Below are positions 1-8,935 of a stretch of DNA of 46,180 bases, piece after piece. The notes beneath the pieces were generated by a model. That model saw only the letters and a list, made by a program, of their open reading frames with translations. It was not told where the DNA came from and made no database searches. Numbering within the stretch: position 1 is the first letter of the stretch; each line of letters begins with the position of its first letter. Source of the DNA: Microcaldota archaeon (lineage in GTDB: Archaea > Micrarchaeota > Micrarchaeia > Micrarchaeales > CABMGC01); NCBI GenBank assembly GCA_021791245.1, contig JAJYWY010000017.1, positions 1-46,180 on the forward strand, read 5' to 3'. The position numbers and the translations under genes were made by a program.

Positions 1-3000
1 ACAAAAAGCCGGGGGGGGGGGGGGGGGGGCGGAACGTATTCTTATTCAATACCTGTGCAGGCAACGATACCCCTTAATGGCACTGCGGATCCACTGGAAG
101 CGCAGCAGGGTGTCTTTTCTCCAATATCTTTTGCATCTCCATCTCAATTGCCAATAGTAGGCGCCGAAGGCGATCTTGTATCCGGAAGCTATTATGAGAG
201 CCCCACTGCAAGCGTATATGCAGTATCAGGCAGCCCTTCGTTTGCATACGGCACGGTCATATACTCCGGCCCTTCATCATGTGCGGCAGTAGAGGCAAAT
301 GTAATATCCCCATTTAACACAGCCCCTATGAATCACAGCATAATAATAGTAACTTCCAATGCCGTAAACATAACTGGGCTGAACTGCCAAATAGGGAATA
401 ATGTTGCAGGAGTAATATCTAATACCATAAATGTGCAAACAACGCCTAATTCCGCGTATCTTGTATATTCTGGAAACTTCGCGCTCGCCGGCGCTTTCAA
501 GACAGGTATGAAGGTGTTGCTTTACGGACCCGGCTTGGATGCAATTAATCTTGATGGAAACAATGGAGACGGATTCATAGAAAGCATTGCAAATGGAAAG
601 TTCTTCCCATCTAAATTCATGCCTTCATATATAGATCGTGCGGATAACAATATTGGCGCGGAGAGCTCTCATGGAATATTCAAAATATCAGGGTACAATA
701 CACAATCAGCATATTTCGATGGAAATGGAAATATAATAATACCTCATTCTCAGTCCTTGGCTCTTACTGGAAACTTTGCGCTGAGCTGGTGGTTCAACCC
801 TTCATTGTCACAATCTGTGAAATACGATGAAGAGATGGTTAACTCAAGGTGCCCTACAGATACCACATTTGACATGCAGCTTATAAGCGCAGGCTATAAC
901 TCAGGAGTATATGGGCTGCACGGGGATGTAGGAACAGGTACAGGTACATGGCTTGCTACAGACATAAATTATCAATATGTGTTCAGCAATAATACCTGGT
1001 ATAACGTTGCAGTAGACATAGCAACTTCGGGGTGGTCTCTTTATCTTAATGGAAACGAAGTTTCATCTGGATCATACTCTGGAACCCCAAGCCTTACTGA
1101 TGGCAATAGCAATATTTATTTGGGAGAATGTGGAACGCTCCCTTCAACAAATTTCAACGGCAACATGGCTAATTTGCAAATATACGGATCGTCACTTTCA
1201 AGTTATAATATAAGTAGGATATATTCAAGAGGGATAGATGGGCTTCCACTGAACACAAACTCCCTTGCAGCATGGTATCCTTTCAATGGGAATACCACGG
1301 ATGAAAGCGGCAACGGCAACAACGGAATACCTGTAAATACAATATTCAAGCGCATGCCTAGCTATAACGGCGATTCCATAAACGGCGGAAATCCAGCAAA
1401 CAATACTATGCCTATACCAGGAGTGCTGGGTTGCGATAGCTTCGGAGAATGCACAAACCAATCTCTGCCGCACTTGTACGGCACTTCTACAATGCCTGCC
1501 TCTGCATTGCAGCAGTCTCTTCAAGTCGCAAAGTTTAGCTATAATAAAAAAAGTTATATCCCTTCATTCTCTCCACAAATAAATACAGCTTCAGGCGATT
1601 ACAACACAGTTTCATTCTGGATGTTTTGGAATCAATCAATTGCAGGCAACACAAGGCCATTTGGATTTAATGTATATAGTCTTGTTGGCTGCGGCATGGA
1701 ATGCACTCCACCAGTGTTTGGCTTCAATACCGATAATGGAGATTATTATGGGATAAGCACCGCAAGTGTAAACGGGCTTAATGATCACTGGGTAAACGTA
1801 GTTGCAGAATTCTATAATGGATACTATACAGGAAACAGTTTTATCTATATTAATGGCACAAAGCAGACTTTGGTTCAAACAATAGGTACAGGACAAGGTG
1901 CTATCAGCACACCATACTATACTATTGGCAATTGGGGATTGCTTGGCAATTATTGGAATGGCGATATTGCGAATCTTCAAATATATAACGGATCACTTAA
2001 TTCAAATCAAATATCAACATTATATAAAGAAGGTATAACAGGGCTTCCGCTTAATGATGGCAGTCTTGCAGCATGGTATCCTCTCAATGGCAATGCAAGG
2101 GATTATTCCGGCAGCGGAAATGATGGACTTGCATACAATGTGACATTTCCATATTTTTATCTTGCTGGATACACGCCTGGCAGTAATCAAGTGTTGTCTG
2201 AACTTACTAGTATTTTCAATATTGCAAATATATTCCAGCTTTTCGGACTTACAACTCCCACACCATTAGGCAATGGGCAATACCATGTAGTGGTAACGCT
2301 CACAAATACGCAGTCATTGCCCACTCCTGTGCCGTTTCAGCAGATGGTGACTGTAGATAGCGCAACATATTCAAACTATGAGGATACAAACCTTGACAAT
2401 GTATATTTCTCATATGCAAATGGAACCATAATACCCAGTTGGCTTGAAAGCTGCAGCTCTACGTGCAGCACAAGCGGTTCTTCAAGCACAAGCACGGTAT
2501 ACTGGCTTAAGCTGAATAAGCCTATACCAGCTGGTGGGGAGATGCTGATTTACATGAGCTTTGCGCCAAAAGGCGTTAACATGTTCAATGGTAAGACAAT
2601 CGGCGAGGCTCCACAGCTCAGCTCAACCTACGCTCAATACGACGACGGGGCGAGCGTTTTTTTGGCTTACTTTAATATGCAAAACAACCCTATATCCTCA
2701 TCGCATTTAGGAACATCATATTATAGTATAACAACTACAACAGGACCAAATGGAGTAAATCAACCCTTACTTACGTGGACAGGAACTACTGGACAAGATT
2801 TTGATTTTATCAATTTAGCTTCAACTCTTCCATCAAATTACATAATTACTGATTGGGTTAAGTCAGATGCTCAAAGCTATGATATTGGCTTAGGAGCAGG
2901 TTCAACAACAGCAGGAGAGTGGGATGGTTATGTTGTTGACCCAGGAGCAAATACTAATGTAGATTTTAATTTATGGAAAATAACTGGGACTACTTTTGGA

Positions 3001-3300
3001 GTTCTTACATCTGTATCTTACTCCCAATCAGCAAGCACTTGGTATACTTTAGAGTTTCAATATGTATCAGGAGGCTCTATGACTGGCTGGGTAGAGCCAT
3101 GGCAGAACACTCTTGACGCAAGCTCATCATCTAATAAAGTTACTGGTTCAGATACTACATATACCTCTTTTAATGCAATAGAGCTGTTTCCTTACTCTGG
3201 TTCAACATCAGACATAACTTCTTGGGCTTTAATGGTCGCCCGTGCCTACCCTCCCAACGGCGTGATGCCTAGTGTAAACTTTGGGTTGGTTGGAAGCTGA
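1..3300 (+). CDS. Giant LamG / DUF2341-like surface protein, 5'-truncated by the window
   Basis: The frame is open from the first base, so the N-terminus lies outside the window; the GTG at 55 is only the first internal start-like codon. About 1,100 residues are visible. Two concanavalin A/LamG-like modules (about codons 220-440 and 500-715) each end in a near-identical 'LAAWYPxNGN' segment followed by a GNGNNG- or GSGNDG-type turn. After these comes a beta-rich region with 'YDDGASVFLAYFN' (about codons 879-891), typical of DUF2341-like exported archaeal proteins, and a C-terminal 'ARAYPPNGVMPS' tail. The protein is rich in N, S, T, Y and G and has almost no charged helices, as expected for a secreted or cell-surface adhesin-like protein. 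No C-terminal membrane anchor is visible, so any anchor would be upstream. Codon use changes at about 2665-3230. The ligand and exact role are unknown. Confidence 0.75.
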   Translation, partial: TKSRGGGGGGGTYSYSIPVQATIPLNGTADPLEAQQGVFSPISFASPSQLPIVGAEGDLVSGSYYESPTASVYAVSGSPSFAYGTVIYSGPSSCAAVEANVISPFNTAPMNHSIIIVTSNAVNITGLNCQIGNNVAGVISNTINVQTTPNSAYLVYSGNFALAGAFKTGMKVLLYGPGLDAINLDGNNGDGFIESIANGKFFPSKFMPSYIDRADNNIGAESSHGIFKISGYNTQSAYFDGNGNIIIPHSQSLALTGNFALSWWFNPSLSQSVKYDEEMVNSRCPTDTTFDMQLISAGYNSGVYGLHGDVGTGTGTWLATDINYQYVFSNNTWYNVAVDIATSGWSLYLNGNEVSSGSYSGTPSLTDGNSNIYLGECGTLPSTNFNGNMANLQIYGSSLSSYNISRIYSRGIDGLPLNTNSLAAWYPFNGNTTDESGNGNNGIPVNTIFKRMPSYNGDSINGGNPANNTMPIPGVLGCDSFGECTNQSLPHLYGTSTMPASALQQSLQVAKFSYNKKSYIPSFSPQINTASGDYNTVSFWMFWNQSIAGNTRPFGFNVYSLVGCGMECTPPVFGFNTDNGDYYGISTASVNGLNDHWVNVVAEFYNGYYTGNSFIYINGTKQTLVQTIGTGQGAISTPYYTIGNWGLLGNYWNGDIANLQIYNGSLNSNQISTLYKEGITGLPLNDGSLAAWYPLNGNARDYSGSGNDGLAYNVTFPYFYLAGYTPGSNQVLSELTSIFNIANIFQLFGLTTPTPLGNGQYHVVVTLTNTQSLPTPVPFQQMVTVDSATYSNYEDTNLDNVYFSYANGTIIPSWLESCSSTCSTSGSSSTSTVYWLKLNKPIPAGGEMLIYMSFAPKGVNMFNGKTIGEAPQLSSTYAQYDDGASVFLAYFNMQNNPISSSHLGTSYYSITTTTGPNGVNQPLLTWTGTTGQDFDFINLASTLPSNYIITDWVKSDAQSYDIGLGAGSTTAGEWDGYVVDPGANTNVDFNLWKITGTTFGVLTSVSYSQSASTWYTLEFQYVSGGSMTGWVEPWQNTLDASSSSNKVTGSDTTYTSFNAIELFPYSGSTSDITSWALMVARAYPPNGVMPSVNFGLVGS
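11..29. repeat. Homopolymer of 19 G inside the surface-protein frame
   Basis: Nineteen consecutive G lie between GCC and CGG. In the surface-protein frame they encode a run of glycines and no stop codon. A tract this long could be a slippage-prone phase-variation switch. A sequencing or assembly artefact near a contig edge is equally possible. Confidence 0.9.
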
Positions 3301-3374
3301 TATAAATTCGTGTGCCTTTTATCCTGACAAGCAAGCAGCAAACATGCCAACAGCGCTCCTGCATGCTGCTATTC

Positions 3375-4028
3375 CTACTTGATTTGGAGGCGATTTATTA
3401 CTTCCATCCACCTTTTTATCTGGCCTTCCACAAGCAGCGTCTTGCCTTCTATAACTCTCCCAACATAGTTTTCTGGGGAGTTAATCCCGGCAAGGTTTGC
3501 ATACAAAAGAGCTGCCTCGCGCAACTTCATGTTAATTGCCGAATCTGCATCTTTTCCAGAATACTCCGGATAAGTCGGCGTAACGCCTATCATCTTTGCC
3601 AATGCATAAAATTCTGCCGCATGGCTGTAGCACTTAATGCTGCCTTCAAGCATGATCATCTTTTTATCTTTTTGGCTTTCCCTGCCAAATAAATCCATGT
3701 TCATGTCTCCATATGATATGTACTCATTAGTTGCCATCTCGCATACTACACCTATAAACTTGAGCATATTCTTGCAGCTCTCTTCGCTGTCGGACTTCAG
3801 CATTATCGTAAGCTGAAGCAACAGGTACTCCAATGCCCCTCCATATCTTTTGCTTTCAAGAAACGCCCCTGCATCATCCCTAAGTGCGCTTTTTGCAAAT
3901 TCGTATACTTCCTGTATGCACTTTTCATCGTTAAGCTGGCCATTTCTGAGCAGGTCGAAGCACTGCTTCACAATCTCTATGGACTTCCCCTTGGAATAGT
4001 TATTCTTTATAGATATTATTTCATCCAT
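3375..4028 (-). CDS. Helical repeat-like protein, paralogue of the next upstream gene
   Basis: A 217-residue protein that is almost entirely predicted alpha-helix with many alternating aromatic/Ala and charged positions, like TPR or other helical-hairpin scaffolds. I do not recognise a named family. It is a diverged paralogue of the protein at 4036-4767: both have 'N.QL' followed by 'FA..ALR.DA', an Ala/Glu-Tyr helix, and 'IG.VCE.A..E' at matching positions. A strong Shine-Dalgarno sequence (GGGTGATAT on the minus strand) sits just before the ATG, and the upstream paralogue ends only 7 nt away, so the two are co-transcribed. There is no signal peptide or membrane segment, so it is probably cytoplasmic. 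It converges on the surface-protein gene. Function unknown. Confidence 0.75.
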   Translation of the reverse strand: MDEIISIKNNYSKGKSIEIVKQCFDLLRNGQLNDEKCIQEVYEFAKSALRDDAGAFLESKRYGGALEYLLLQLTIMLKSDSEESCKNMLKFIGVVCEMATNEYISYGDMNMDLFGRESQKDKKMIMLEGSIKCYSHAAEFYALAKMIGVTPTYPEYSGKDADSAINMKLREAALLYANLAGINSPENYVGRVIEGKTLLVEGQIKRWMEVINRLQIK

Positions 4029-4035
4029 GTAGATA

Positions 4036-4767
4036 TCACCCTATTTTGCAATCACAATTCTCTTCCTGCACCTTCTTCACGGCATCTATAATTCCGGATA
4101 CACTATCCAATCTCTTCTTTACTTTGCTATCGCGCTCCCTCAATATAGGCATAAGATAGAGATCAAAGTACTTTATCGGGTCAACCAGTATATTTTTGGA
4201 CAATGCCTTCACTGAATCTGCAATCATCTTATCTGCAGTTGAATATACAGGAAGGCTTCTGGAATGCTGGAAATAATAAAGCTCTGTGCTTCCTATCTTC
4301 TTGGCTATCTCACAATATTCCTGTGCTTCTATGCAAAAGTGTATGCAATCATCGAGAAGCCTTGTCCTGTCATATCCATCCTTTTCGTCTGCTTTTTGCA
4401 TAGACTCAAACCCTTTCTTCAACGATTCTTCAGCCGCAAATTCACATACTGTGCCTATATACTCCAATATATCTTTTGAGTTCCTGGTGTCTTCGCATTC
4501 CAGCGAAAGCTCAAGCATCCTAAAGAAAACCTCTACAGCTTTTCCATATTCCGCCGCTTTCCCCACATTTTTGTTTTCCCACAACAGCATATGCGCGTCC
4601 TGTCTTAGCGCCTGCATTGCAAATCCCATAAGTTCATGTTTCTGCATTCTGTCCAATTGCTCGTTCCTGACGATTTTTAGGCATTCTTCTGTTAAAGAAT
4701 GGGAACTTCCTACGAAATACGACTTTTTAAATTCTGATAGGCATTCATTATATCGGTTTTCTTCCAT
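4036..4767 (-). CDS. Helical repeat-like protein, first gene of a paralogous pair
   Basis: A 243-residue, largely helical, acidic and lysine-rich protein of unrecognised family. Shared signatures with the downstream protein (3375-4028) include 'ALRQDA' against 'ALRDDA', 'AAEYGKAVE' against 'ALEYLLLQL', and 'YIGTVCEFAAEE' against 'FIGVVCEMATNE', indicating an old tandem duplication. The C-terminal 40 residues form a likely coiled coil and end in a Cys-x-Cys-rich tail (NCDCKIG). The start is fixed by a GGAGG Shine-Dalgarno sequence four bases before the ATG. A TATA element lies about 45 bp upstream. A TPR-like scaffold is the best structural guess; no function is assigned. Confidence 0.75.
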   Translation of the reverse strand: MEENRYNECLSEFKKSYFVGSSHSLTEECLKIVRNEQLDRMQKHELMGFAMQALRQDAHMLLWENKNVGKAAEYGKAVEVFFRMLELSLECEDTRNSKDILEYIGTVCEFAAEESLKKGFESMQKADEKDGYDRTRLLDDCIHFCIEAQEYCEIAKKIGSTELYYFQHSRSLPVYSTADKMIADSVKALSKNILVDPIKYFDLYLMPILRERDSKVKKRLDSVSGIIDAVKKVQEENCDCKIG

Positions 4768-4816
4768 GTAACCTCCATTTGTTTAGCAAGTATAATATGC
4801 AATTAGATTTATAAAA
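4768..4816 (-). promoter_or_regulatory. Promoter and GGAGG ribosome-binding site of the paralogue pair
   Basis: On the minus strand a TTTATAAAT box (plus 4807-4815) is followed by an untranslated leader and a full GGAGG (plus 4772-4776) four bases before the ATG at 4767. The rest of the gap to 4988 has no gene that I can support. Confidence 0.55.
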
Positions 4817-4988
4817 TGCAAAATGCTATTATGCAAATGACGTAATTTTGGTATCTGGTTTGGGCATCGGATTTGGCTTCACGTATCGTTGAATGCAGAC
4901 TTGCATGGTTTTCAATTGGGTTTCCAATATGGGATGAATTGCCTTCCATTATTATGCAATGGCCACAGGTTTTAGCCGAAGCTGCAGC

Positions 4989-5522
4989 CTACTCCCTCCT
5001 CTCTTTCCCTATATCTTCATGCACTATATATCTTTCGTACGCAGAGGCAAAGTTTGACACATGCGTTTCCATGTCAACGAATTTCTTCAGGCATATCTTC
5101 CTGAGTACTGCAGACGAATCTTCCGGAAAATATCTGATCATCTCCATGCTCGCCTTTATCAGCTTCCTGTTTGATGTGCAGATTTGCAATATTTTGTCTT
5201 TGCCAAGCAATTGTGCGATCTTGGAATAATATATAGAATCATAGCATGAGAGTATCGAAGTTATATAGCCCTTTAGCCATACCGCAGCCTTTGACTCGTC
5301 GTTCTCTTCCATATAATGCACTAGCATGTCGTGCATGGAGTCGCTCTTGGCATCAGCAGAGTTAATGGCCTTATCTACAGCCTCTTTTAGCGCTATGAGC
5401 TGCTCCCGCGCATATTTGTAATCTCCAATGCCTATTGCAAGAACGAATATAAAAGAACTGCGCGACGCCTTGAATTCAGCGTCTCCTTCATGCTCATTTT
5501 CTCTGTTCCTAAACATATCCAT
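4989..5522 (-). CDS. Helical protein of unknown function
   Basis: A 177-residue, predominantly helical protein with no family I recognise, no signal peptide and no membrane segment. Its ATG directly abuts the stop codon of the upstream gene (5523-5870), so the pair is translated from one mRNA, possibly by termination-reinitiation. Visible features are a charged N-terminus, a long central helical region with 'MLVHYMEENDESKAAVWLKG' and a lysine/arginine-rich C-terminal tail. It is similar in style, but not visibly homologous, to the two proteins downstream (3375-4767), and all four share orientation. A role as a partner of the upstream TPR-like protein is an inference from coupling only. Confidence 0.65.
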   Translation of the reverse strand: MDMFRNRENEHEGDAEFKASRSSFIFVLAIGIGDYKYAREQLIALKEAVDKAINSADAKSDSMHDMLVHYMEENDESKAAVWLKGYITSILSCYDSIYYSKIAQLLGKDKILQICTSNRKLIKASMEMIRYFPEDSSAVLRKICLKKFVDMETHVSNFASAYERYIVHEDIGKERRE

Positions 5523-5870
5523 CTAATTCCTTCTTACAAAGTACTTCAAAAGCAGAGTAGACGCTAATTTATGGTCTTGATTTTTGGATGAATATACAAT
5601 ACACTCATAAAAGAACTTCTGGGCATTATCCAGATTGCCTTCCGACATATTGTATATGCCTGCAATATATGCAACATGGGCAGCCTGTGCGGTCATCGCA
5701 TGCCTGCCTTTCTCGTCATTGTTCTTCTTGCAAAGTATAATGCCGTATGCGCATACATTTATTGCCTTTATGAATTCTTTTTTCTCTAGTAATTGCACCG
5801 CTTGCCTAATCAAGATATCCACAGGCACAGAATTTCCGTAATTATTATCCTTGAAATTTTCTGCGGGCAT
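5523..5870 (-). CDS. Small TPR-like protein
   Basis: A 115-residue protein whose helices fit a tetratricopeptide pattern: 'QAVQLLEKKEFIKAINVCAYG' reads like one TPR hairpin and 'YNMSEGNLDNAQKFFYECI' like a second. The family is otherwise unrecognised. It is the promoter-proximal gene of the pair with 4989-5522; an A/T-rich box lies about 35 bp upstream on the minus strand. TPR proteins usually mediate protein-protein contacts, so an adaptor role is plausible. Nothing in the sequence identifies the partner. Confidence 0.65.
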   Translation of the reverse strand: MPAENFKDNNYGNSVPVDILIRQAVQLLEKKEFIKAINVCAYGIILCKKNNDEKGRHAMTAQAAHVAYIAGIYNMSEGNLDNAQKFFYECIVYSSKNQDHKLASTLLLKYFVRRN

Positions 5871-5918
5871 AGTAATTATCTGCCACTTAAAAGGTTTTAT
5901 TACTTTTGTACAGGGGTT

Positions 5919-6863
5919 TTAGATTAGGTTGAGGGCAGAGAACATGATAGGGAGTATTATCGTTGCGTCTCCGTCTACCGTAACCTGCTTTGCCTTTTCC
6001 TTCACCTTACCCCATGAGATCGCTTCCGTAAGCCTAGCTCCAGAAAGGCTTCCGTCGTATTGCGAGGCCGTAGTTATGTATACTGCATAATCGAGGCCTC
6101 CTTTGAACTGGTTCCACCATATGACATGATGTTTGCTTATTCCGCCGCCAACCATCAGTGCTCCAGTGACCTTATGGTCAAAAGATATGTTGCTGAGCTC
6201 TAGCTCATCCTTGAGCAGGTTCAGCTTGAAATTATGGTCCTGCGAGAAAAGCACCATCTGGGTGCCGAATGCCCCGTCAAGTATGCCTGGATTATATATA
6301 GGCACTTTATTCAGGTATGCCTGGCGCACTATAGAGCCGCTGTCATTTATCCTTTTTCCGAATTCCGCTATTATCTCGCTTGCGCTGAATTCAGTCTTGT
6401 GACCCTCTTCAGAATATATATCATTCATGATTCTGTTGAATTCTTCTTCAAGCACCATGCCGTAATTTTCCTTCCCTATGAAAACATTTCCCAGCCTGTA
6501 TATGTCCTTTCTGTGCAGCTCTGCATCGTCCGCCTCGAACCTGCCTATGCTATACTTGCCCCCAGAAGCCCTTGCTATGTCGTGGTCAAGGGTTCCGCAT
6601 GTAGTTATTATCGCATCGAAATACTTTACTGCTCCGGCAAGCACTCCGCGGAGGCCTGTTGACACTATGTCCGCAGGGAAAGAAAGGAAATTGAAAGATT
6701 CATTGTCTTCGATCATAGCCCTCAGGGCTTCTATGCCGTCTGCCATCTCCTGGCCCGAAAAGCCTCCCATGTCTGACATTTCCTGTATGAGCTCAGAAAC
6801 CTTCATGTCTTTCCTTAGCTTGACATCCTTTACGTGCCTTGACAATATATCATTCTCCGTCAT
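5919..6863 (-). CDS. dys: Deoxyhypusine synthase
   Basis: Transfers the aminobutyl group of spermidine, with NAD as cofactor, to a lysine of aIF5A, the first step of hypusine formation. The 314 residues match the usual archaeal length. Diagnostic stretches are 'GLRGVLAG' and 'TTCGTLDHDIAR' (NAD/spermidine pocket, about residues 71-97), 'KVPIYNPGILDGAFG' (about 186-200), 'GGGISKHH' (about 239-246) and 'GSLSGARLTEAISWGK' (about 272-287), the last containing the catalytic lysine of the SWGK motif. The cytoplasmic enzyme stands alone in its transcription unit and diverges from the pilin-like gene. GTGGTTGA precedes the ATG. I see no anomalies. Confidence 0.93.
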   Translation of the reverse strand: MTENDILSRHVKDVKLRKDMKVSELIQEMSDMGGFSGQEMADGIEALRAMIEDNESFNFLSFPADIVSTGLRGVLAGAVKYFDAIITTCGTLDHDIARASGGKYSIGRFEADDAELHRKDIYRLGNVFIGKENYGMVLEEEFNRIMNDIYSEEGHKTEFSASEIIAEFGKRINDSGSIVRQAYLNKVPIYNPGILDGAFGTQMVLFSQDHNFKLNLLKDELELSNISFDHKVTGALMVGGGISKHHVIWWNQFKGGLDYAVYITTASQYDGSLSGARLTEAISWGKVKEKAKQVTVDGDATIILPIMFSALNLI

Positions 6864-7033
6864 TCAACCACTCTTTACGCTATAATAACTGAATATTTCA
6901 ATAATATTTTGCAACGCGAGCTGAAAACTCCGTACTATTTTATAGAATATAAAACGCAGCAATTCATATAAACATTCTTATTTATTATTAATTAAGTATA
7001 TTGTTAGATAAGAAAAAAGGGGATAGTGATAAA

Positions 7034-7597
7034 ATGACGTTACATGCCAAAACACGGAAAGCACAAAGCGCAATGGAGTACTTGATGACATACGGTTGGG
7101 CTATATTGATCATAGCCGTAGTGTTGGGAGTCCTCTTCAACATAGGTGTGTTCAATGGCGCAGGAGCGCTTGGAACATCATGTGTAGCATATTCTGGATT
7201 CTTATGCTCATCGCCGATACTAAGCCATACTACAGGAAACTTGATAGTGACAATAGGCCAGAATACAGGCATAGACTGGGCTTCTGCAAACGTAGTGTTC
7301 GTGCCGCAAGGAGGAAGCACAACATCAGGAGGAGTGCCGCAGGTTAGCAGCGAACCACAGGTTCCAGGTTTTTCTGCAGGTAATACATTCAACGGAGTTG
7401 CTTACAATGGCGCAGCAAATGCTCTAGGTTCATTCAACTCAGGCCAAAGCCAATCTATAACTCTTGTAACCGGACAAAACTCAGGGATAAATACAGGTAC
7501 GTTGGTATCTGGAGCAATATGGTCAGCATACACAGTCTCTGGATCGTCAAATGTATATTACGTCCAGATGGCAACTGCAAACCTGAAGGCAGTATAA
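7034..7597 (+). CDS. Type IV pilin-like protein with class III signal peptide
   Basis: A short basic N-terminus ends in 'RKA' followed by 'QSAMEYLMTYGWAILIIAVV', the archaeal class III signal peptide: the pre-pilin peptidase would cut before the Q, leaving a hydrophobic assembly helix. The remaining ~150 residues are a Gly/Ser/Asn-rich beta-type extracellular domain with two Cys residues soon after the helix. The protein would be a pilin or pilus-assembled surface subunit. I chose ATG 7034 because it gives a canonical short n-region and has GTGAT just upstream; an in-frame TTG at 7001 would add 11 charged residues. A TATA box (about 6963-6973) lies upstream. No pilus ATPase or other pilin is adjacent. 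Confidence 0.85.
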   Translation: MTLHAKTRKAQSAMEYLMTYGWAILIIAVVLGVLFNIGVFNGAGALGTSCVAYSGFLCSSPILSHTTGNLIVTIGQNTGIDWASANVVFVPQGGSTTSGGVPQVSSEPQVPGFSAGNTFNGVAYNGAANALGSFNSGQSQSITLVTGQNSGINTGTLVSGAIWSAYTVSGSSNVYYVQMATANLKAV

Positions 7598-7600
7598 TCC

Positions 7601-7626
7601 TGCCTTCTTTTTCTTTTTTTCTTAAT
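7601..7626 (+). terminator. T-rich terminator after the pilin-like gene
   Basis: Pyrimidine-rich run with blocks of 4, 5 and 7 T directly after the stop codon, typical of archaeal intrinsic termination. The gap to FtsZ (7627-7830) holds further T-rich sequence and a TATA-like box near 7793-7803, about 30 bp before the FtsZ ATG, which fits a leaderless transcript. Confidence 0.6.
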
Positions 7627-7830
7627 CATTATCTTAATTATGTGATTTTTCATATTCCTCAAATTTTTTATATTCCCCAAATAATTGAAGATTTTTTACG
7701 CAAGCATAGATAAATACAAGTTTGAAAAAGCTTCTATCATGCAAGCTGTCTTACAGAAGGTCTTTTACTGATGCCATGCATTTTGATAGTCATATTTTTA
7801 TTTCTTGGTCTTTTCATAATATAGATTCAT

Positions 7831-8901
7831 ATGGCAGAACCCTACATGTCTGAGGACGACCAGGAACTTCTCAATTTCATAGAGGCTGCAAAACCGAAGA
7901 TCCTTGTAATAGGCGCAGGAGGCTCGGGCTCAAACACAGTAACAAGGATGAACGAAATGGATATAGAAGGAGTGACGCTAATATCCGCCAATACAGATGC
8001 CCCTCATCTTGCAAAGACCAAGTCGCACAGGAAGATACTTCTTGGAAAGAAGCTTACGAGGGGGCTAGGCGCAGGAAGCGATCCCAAGAGGGGCGAAGAG
8101 GCGGCGCAGGAGAGCACAGAAGATATTAAGCACATCATAAGCGATGCGCAGATAGTATTCGTAACGTGCGGCCTCGGAGGAGGAACAGGCACCGGATCCG
8201 CGCCTGTCATAGCCCATCATGCAAAGGAGGCTGGCGCGCTTACGATAGGCATAGTGACGCTGCCTTTTTCAAGCGAGGGAAAGACAAGGATGAAAAATGC
8301 GCTTGAAGGGCTCGCCAGGCTCAAGAGGGCCACAGACACTACAATAATAATACCTAATGACAAGCTGCTCTCAGTAGCGCCTGACCTGCCGATAAACATG
8401 GCGTTCAAAGTCTGCGACGAAGTGCTTGCGAATGCAGCCATTGGAATAATAGAGATGGTCACAAAACCTGGCCTAGTCAACCTCGATTTCGCAGACTTAA
8501 GGGCAGTCCTCAAGGACTCAGGATATGCGGTCATAGGCATAGGCGAGGTGAATTCTGCGCCTGCTGAGACAAGGGCTGCAAGCGTTATAGACGGCACGCT
8601 CAAGAGCCCTCTTCTTGACGTAGACTTATCAACCGCAAAGAAAGCGCTTGTCAATATAGTGGGAGGGGAAGACCTCACGTTAAGGGAAGCAGAGACCATC
8701 TTCCAGGAAGTGTCGAATAGGATAAGCATAGATGCAATGCTCAAATGGGGGGCGAGAATAGACCCTGAGATGCAGAAGAGCTCCGTAAAGGTTATGGTGG
8801 TAATGGGGGGAGTGGAGTATGCAGAATACACTGAGAATGGGATAAAGAAGAAGATAGAGGATTCCGGGGATATAGATCTGGATAATTTGTTTGATGACTG
8901 A
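7831..8901 (+). CDS. ftsZ: Cell-division protein FtsZ
   Basis: Tubulin-like GTPase that polymerises into the division ring at the inner face of the membrane. The 356 residues carry the N-terminal nucleotide motif 'VIGAGGSGSNTVTRM', the tubulin signature 'GGGTGTGSAP' (about residues 116-125), 'TLPFSSEGKTRMKNA', and the T7-loop region 'NLDFADLRAVL' that completes the GTPase site of the adjoining subunit. The C-terminus ends in an acidic 'DLDNLFDD' tail that could be the partner-binding peptide. It is followed after 34 nt by SAM synthetase. Whether it is the FtsZ1 or FtsZ2 archaeal type cannot be settled by eye. Confidence 0.96.
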   Translation: MAEPYMSEDDQELLNFIEAAKPKILVIGAGGSGSNTVTRMNEMDIEGVTLISANTDAPHLAKTKSHRKILLGKKLTRGLGAGSDPKRGEEAAQESTEDIKHIISDAQIVFVTCGLGGGTGTGSAPVIAHHAKEAGALTIGIVTLPFSSEGKTRMKNALEGLARLKRATDTTIIIPNDKLLSVAPDLPINMAFKVCDEVLANAAIGIIEMVTKPGLVNLDFADLRAVLKDSGYAVIGIGEVNSAPAETRAASVIDGTLKSPLLDVDLSTAKKALVNIVGGEDLTLREAETIFQEVSNRISIDAMLKWGARIDPEMQKSSVKVMVVMGGVEYAEYTENGIKKKIEDSGDIDLDNLFDD

Positions 8902-8935
8902 ATAGAGTTTTGTCTTGAAAAAACAAGGTAAGCAT

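Noticed and set aside
5522-5523. Frameshift joining the two helical genes at 5522/5523
   Set aside because: The upstream gene has a clean TAG and the downstream one an immediate ATG in good context; abutting genes are the simpler reading.
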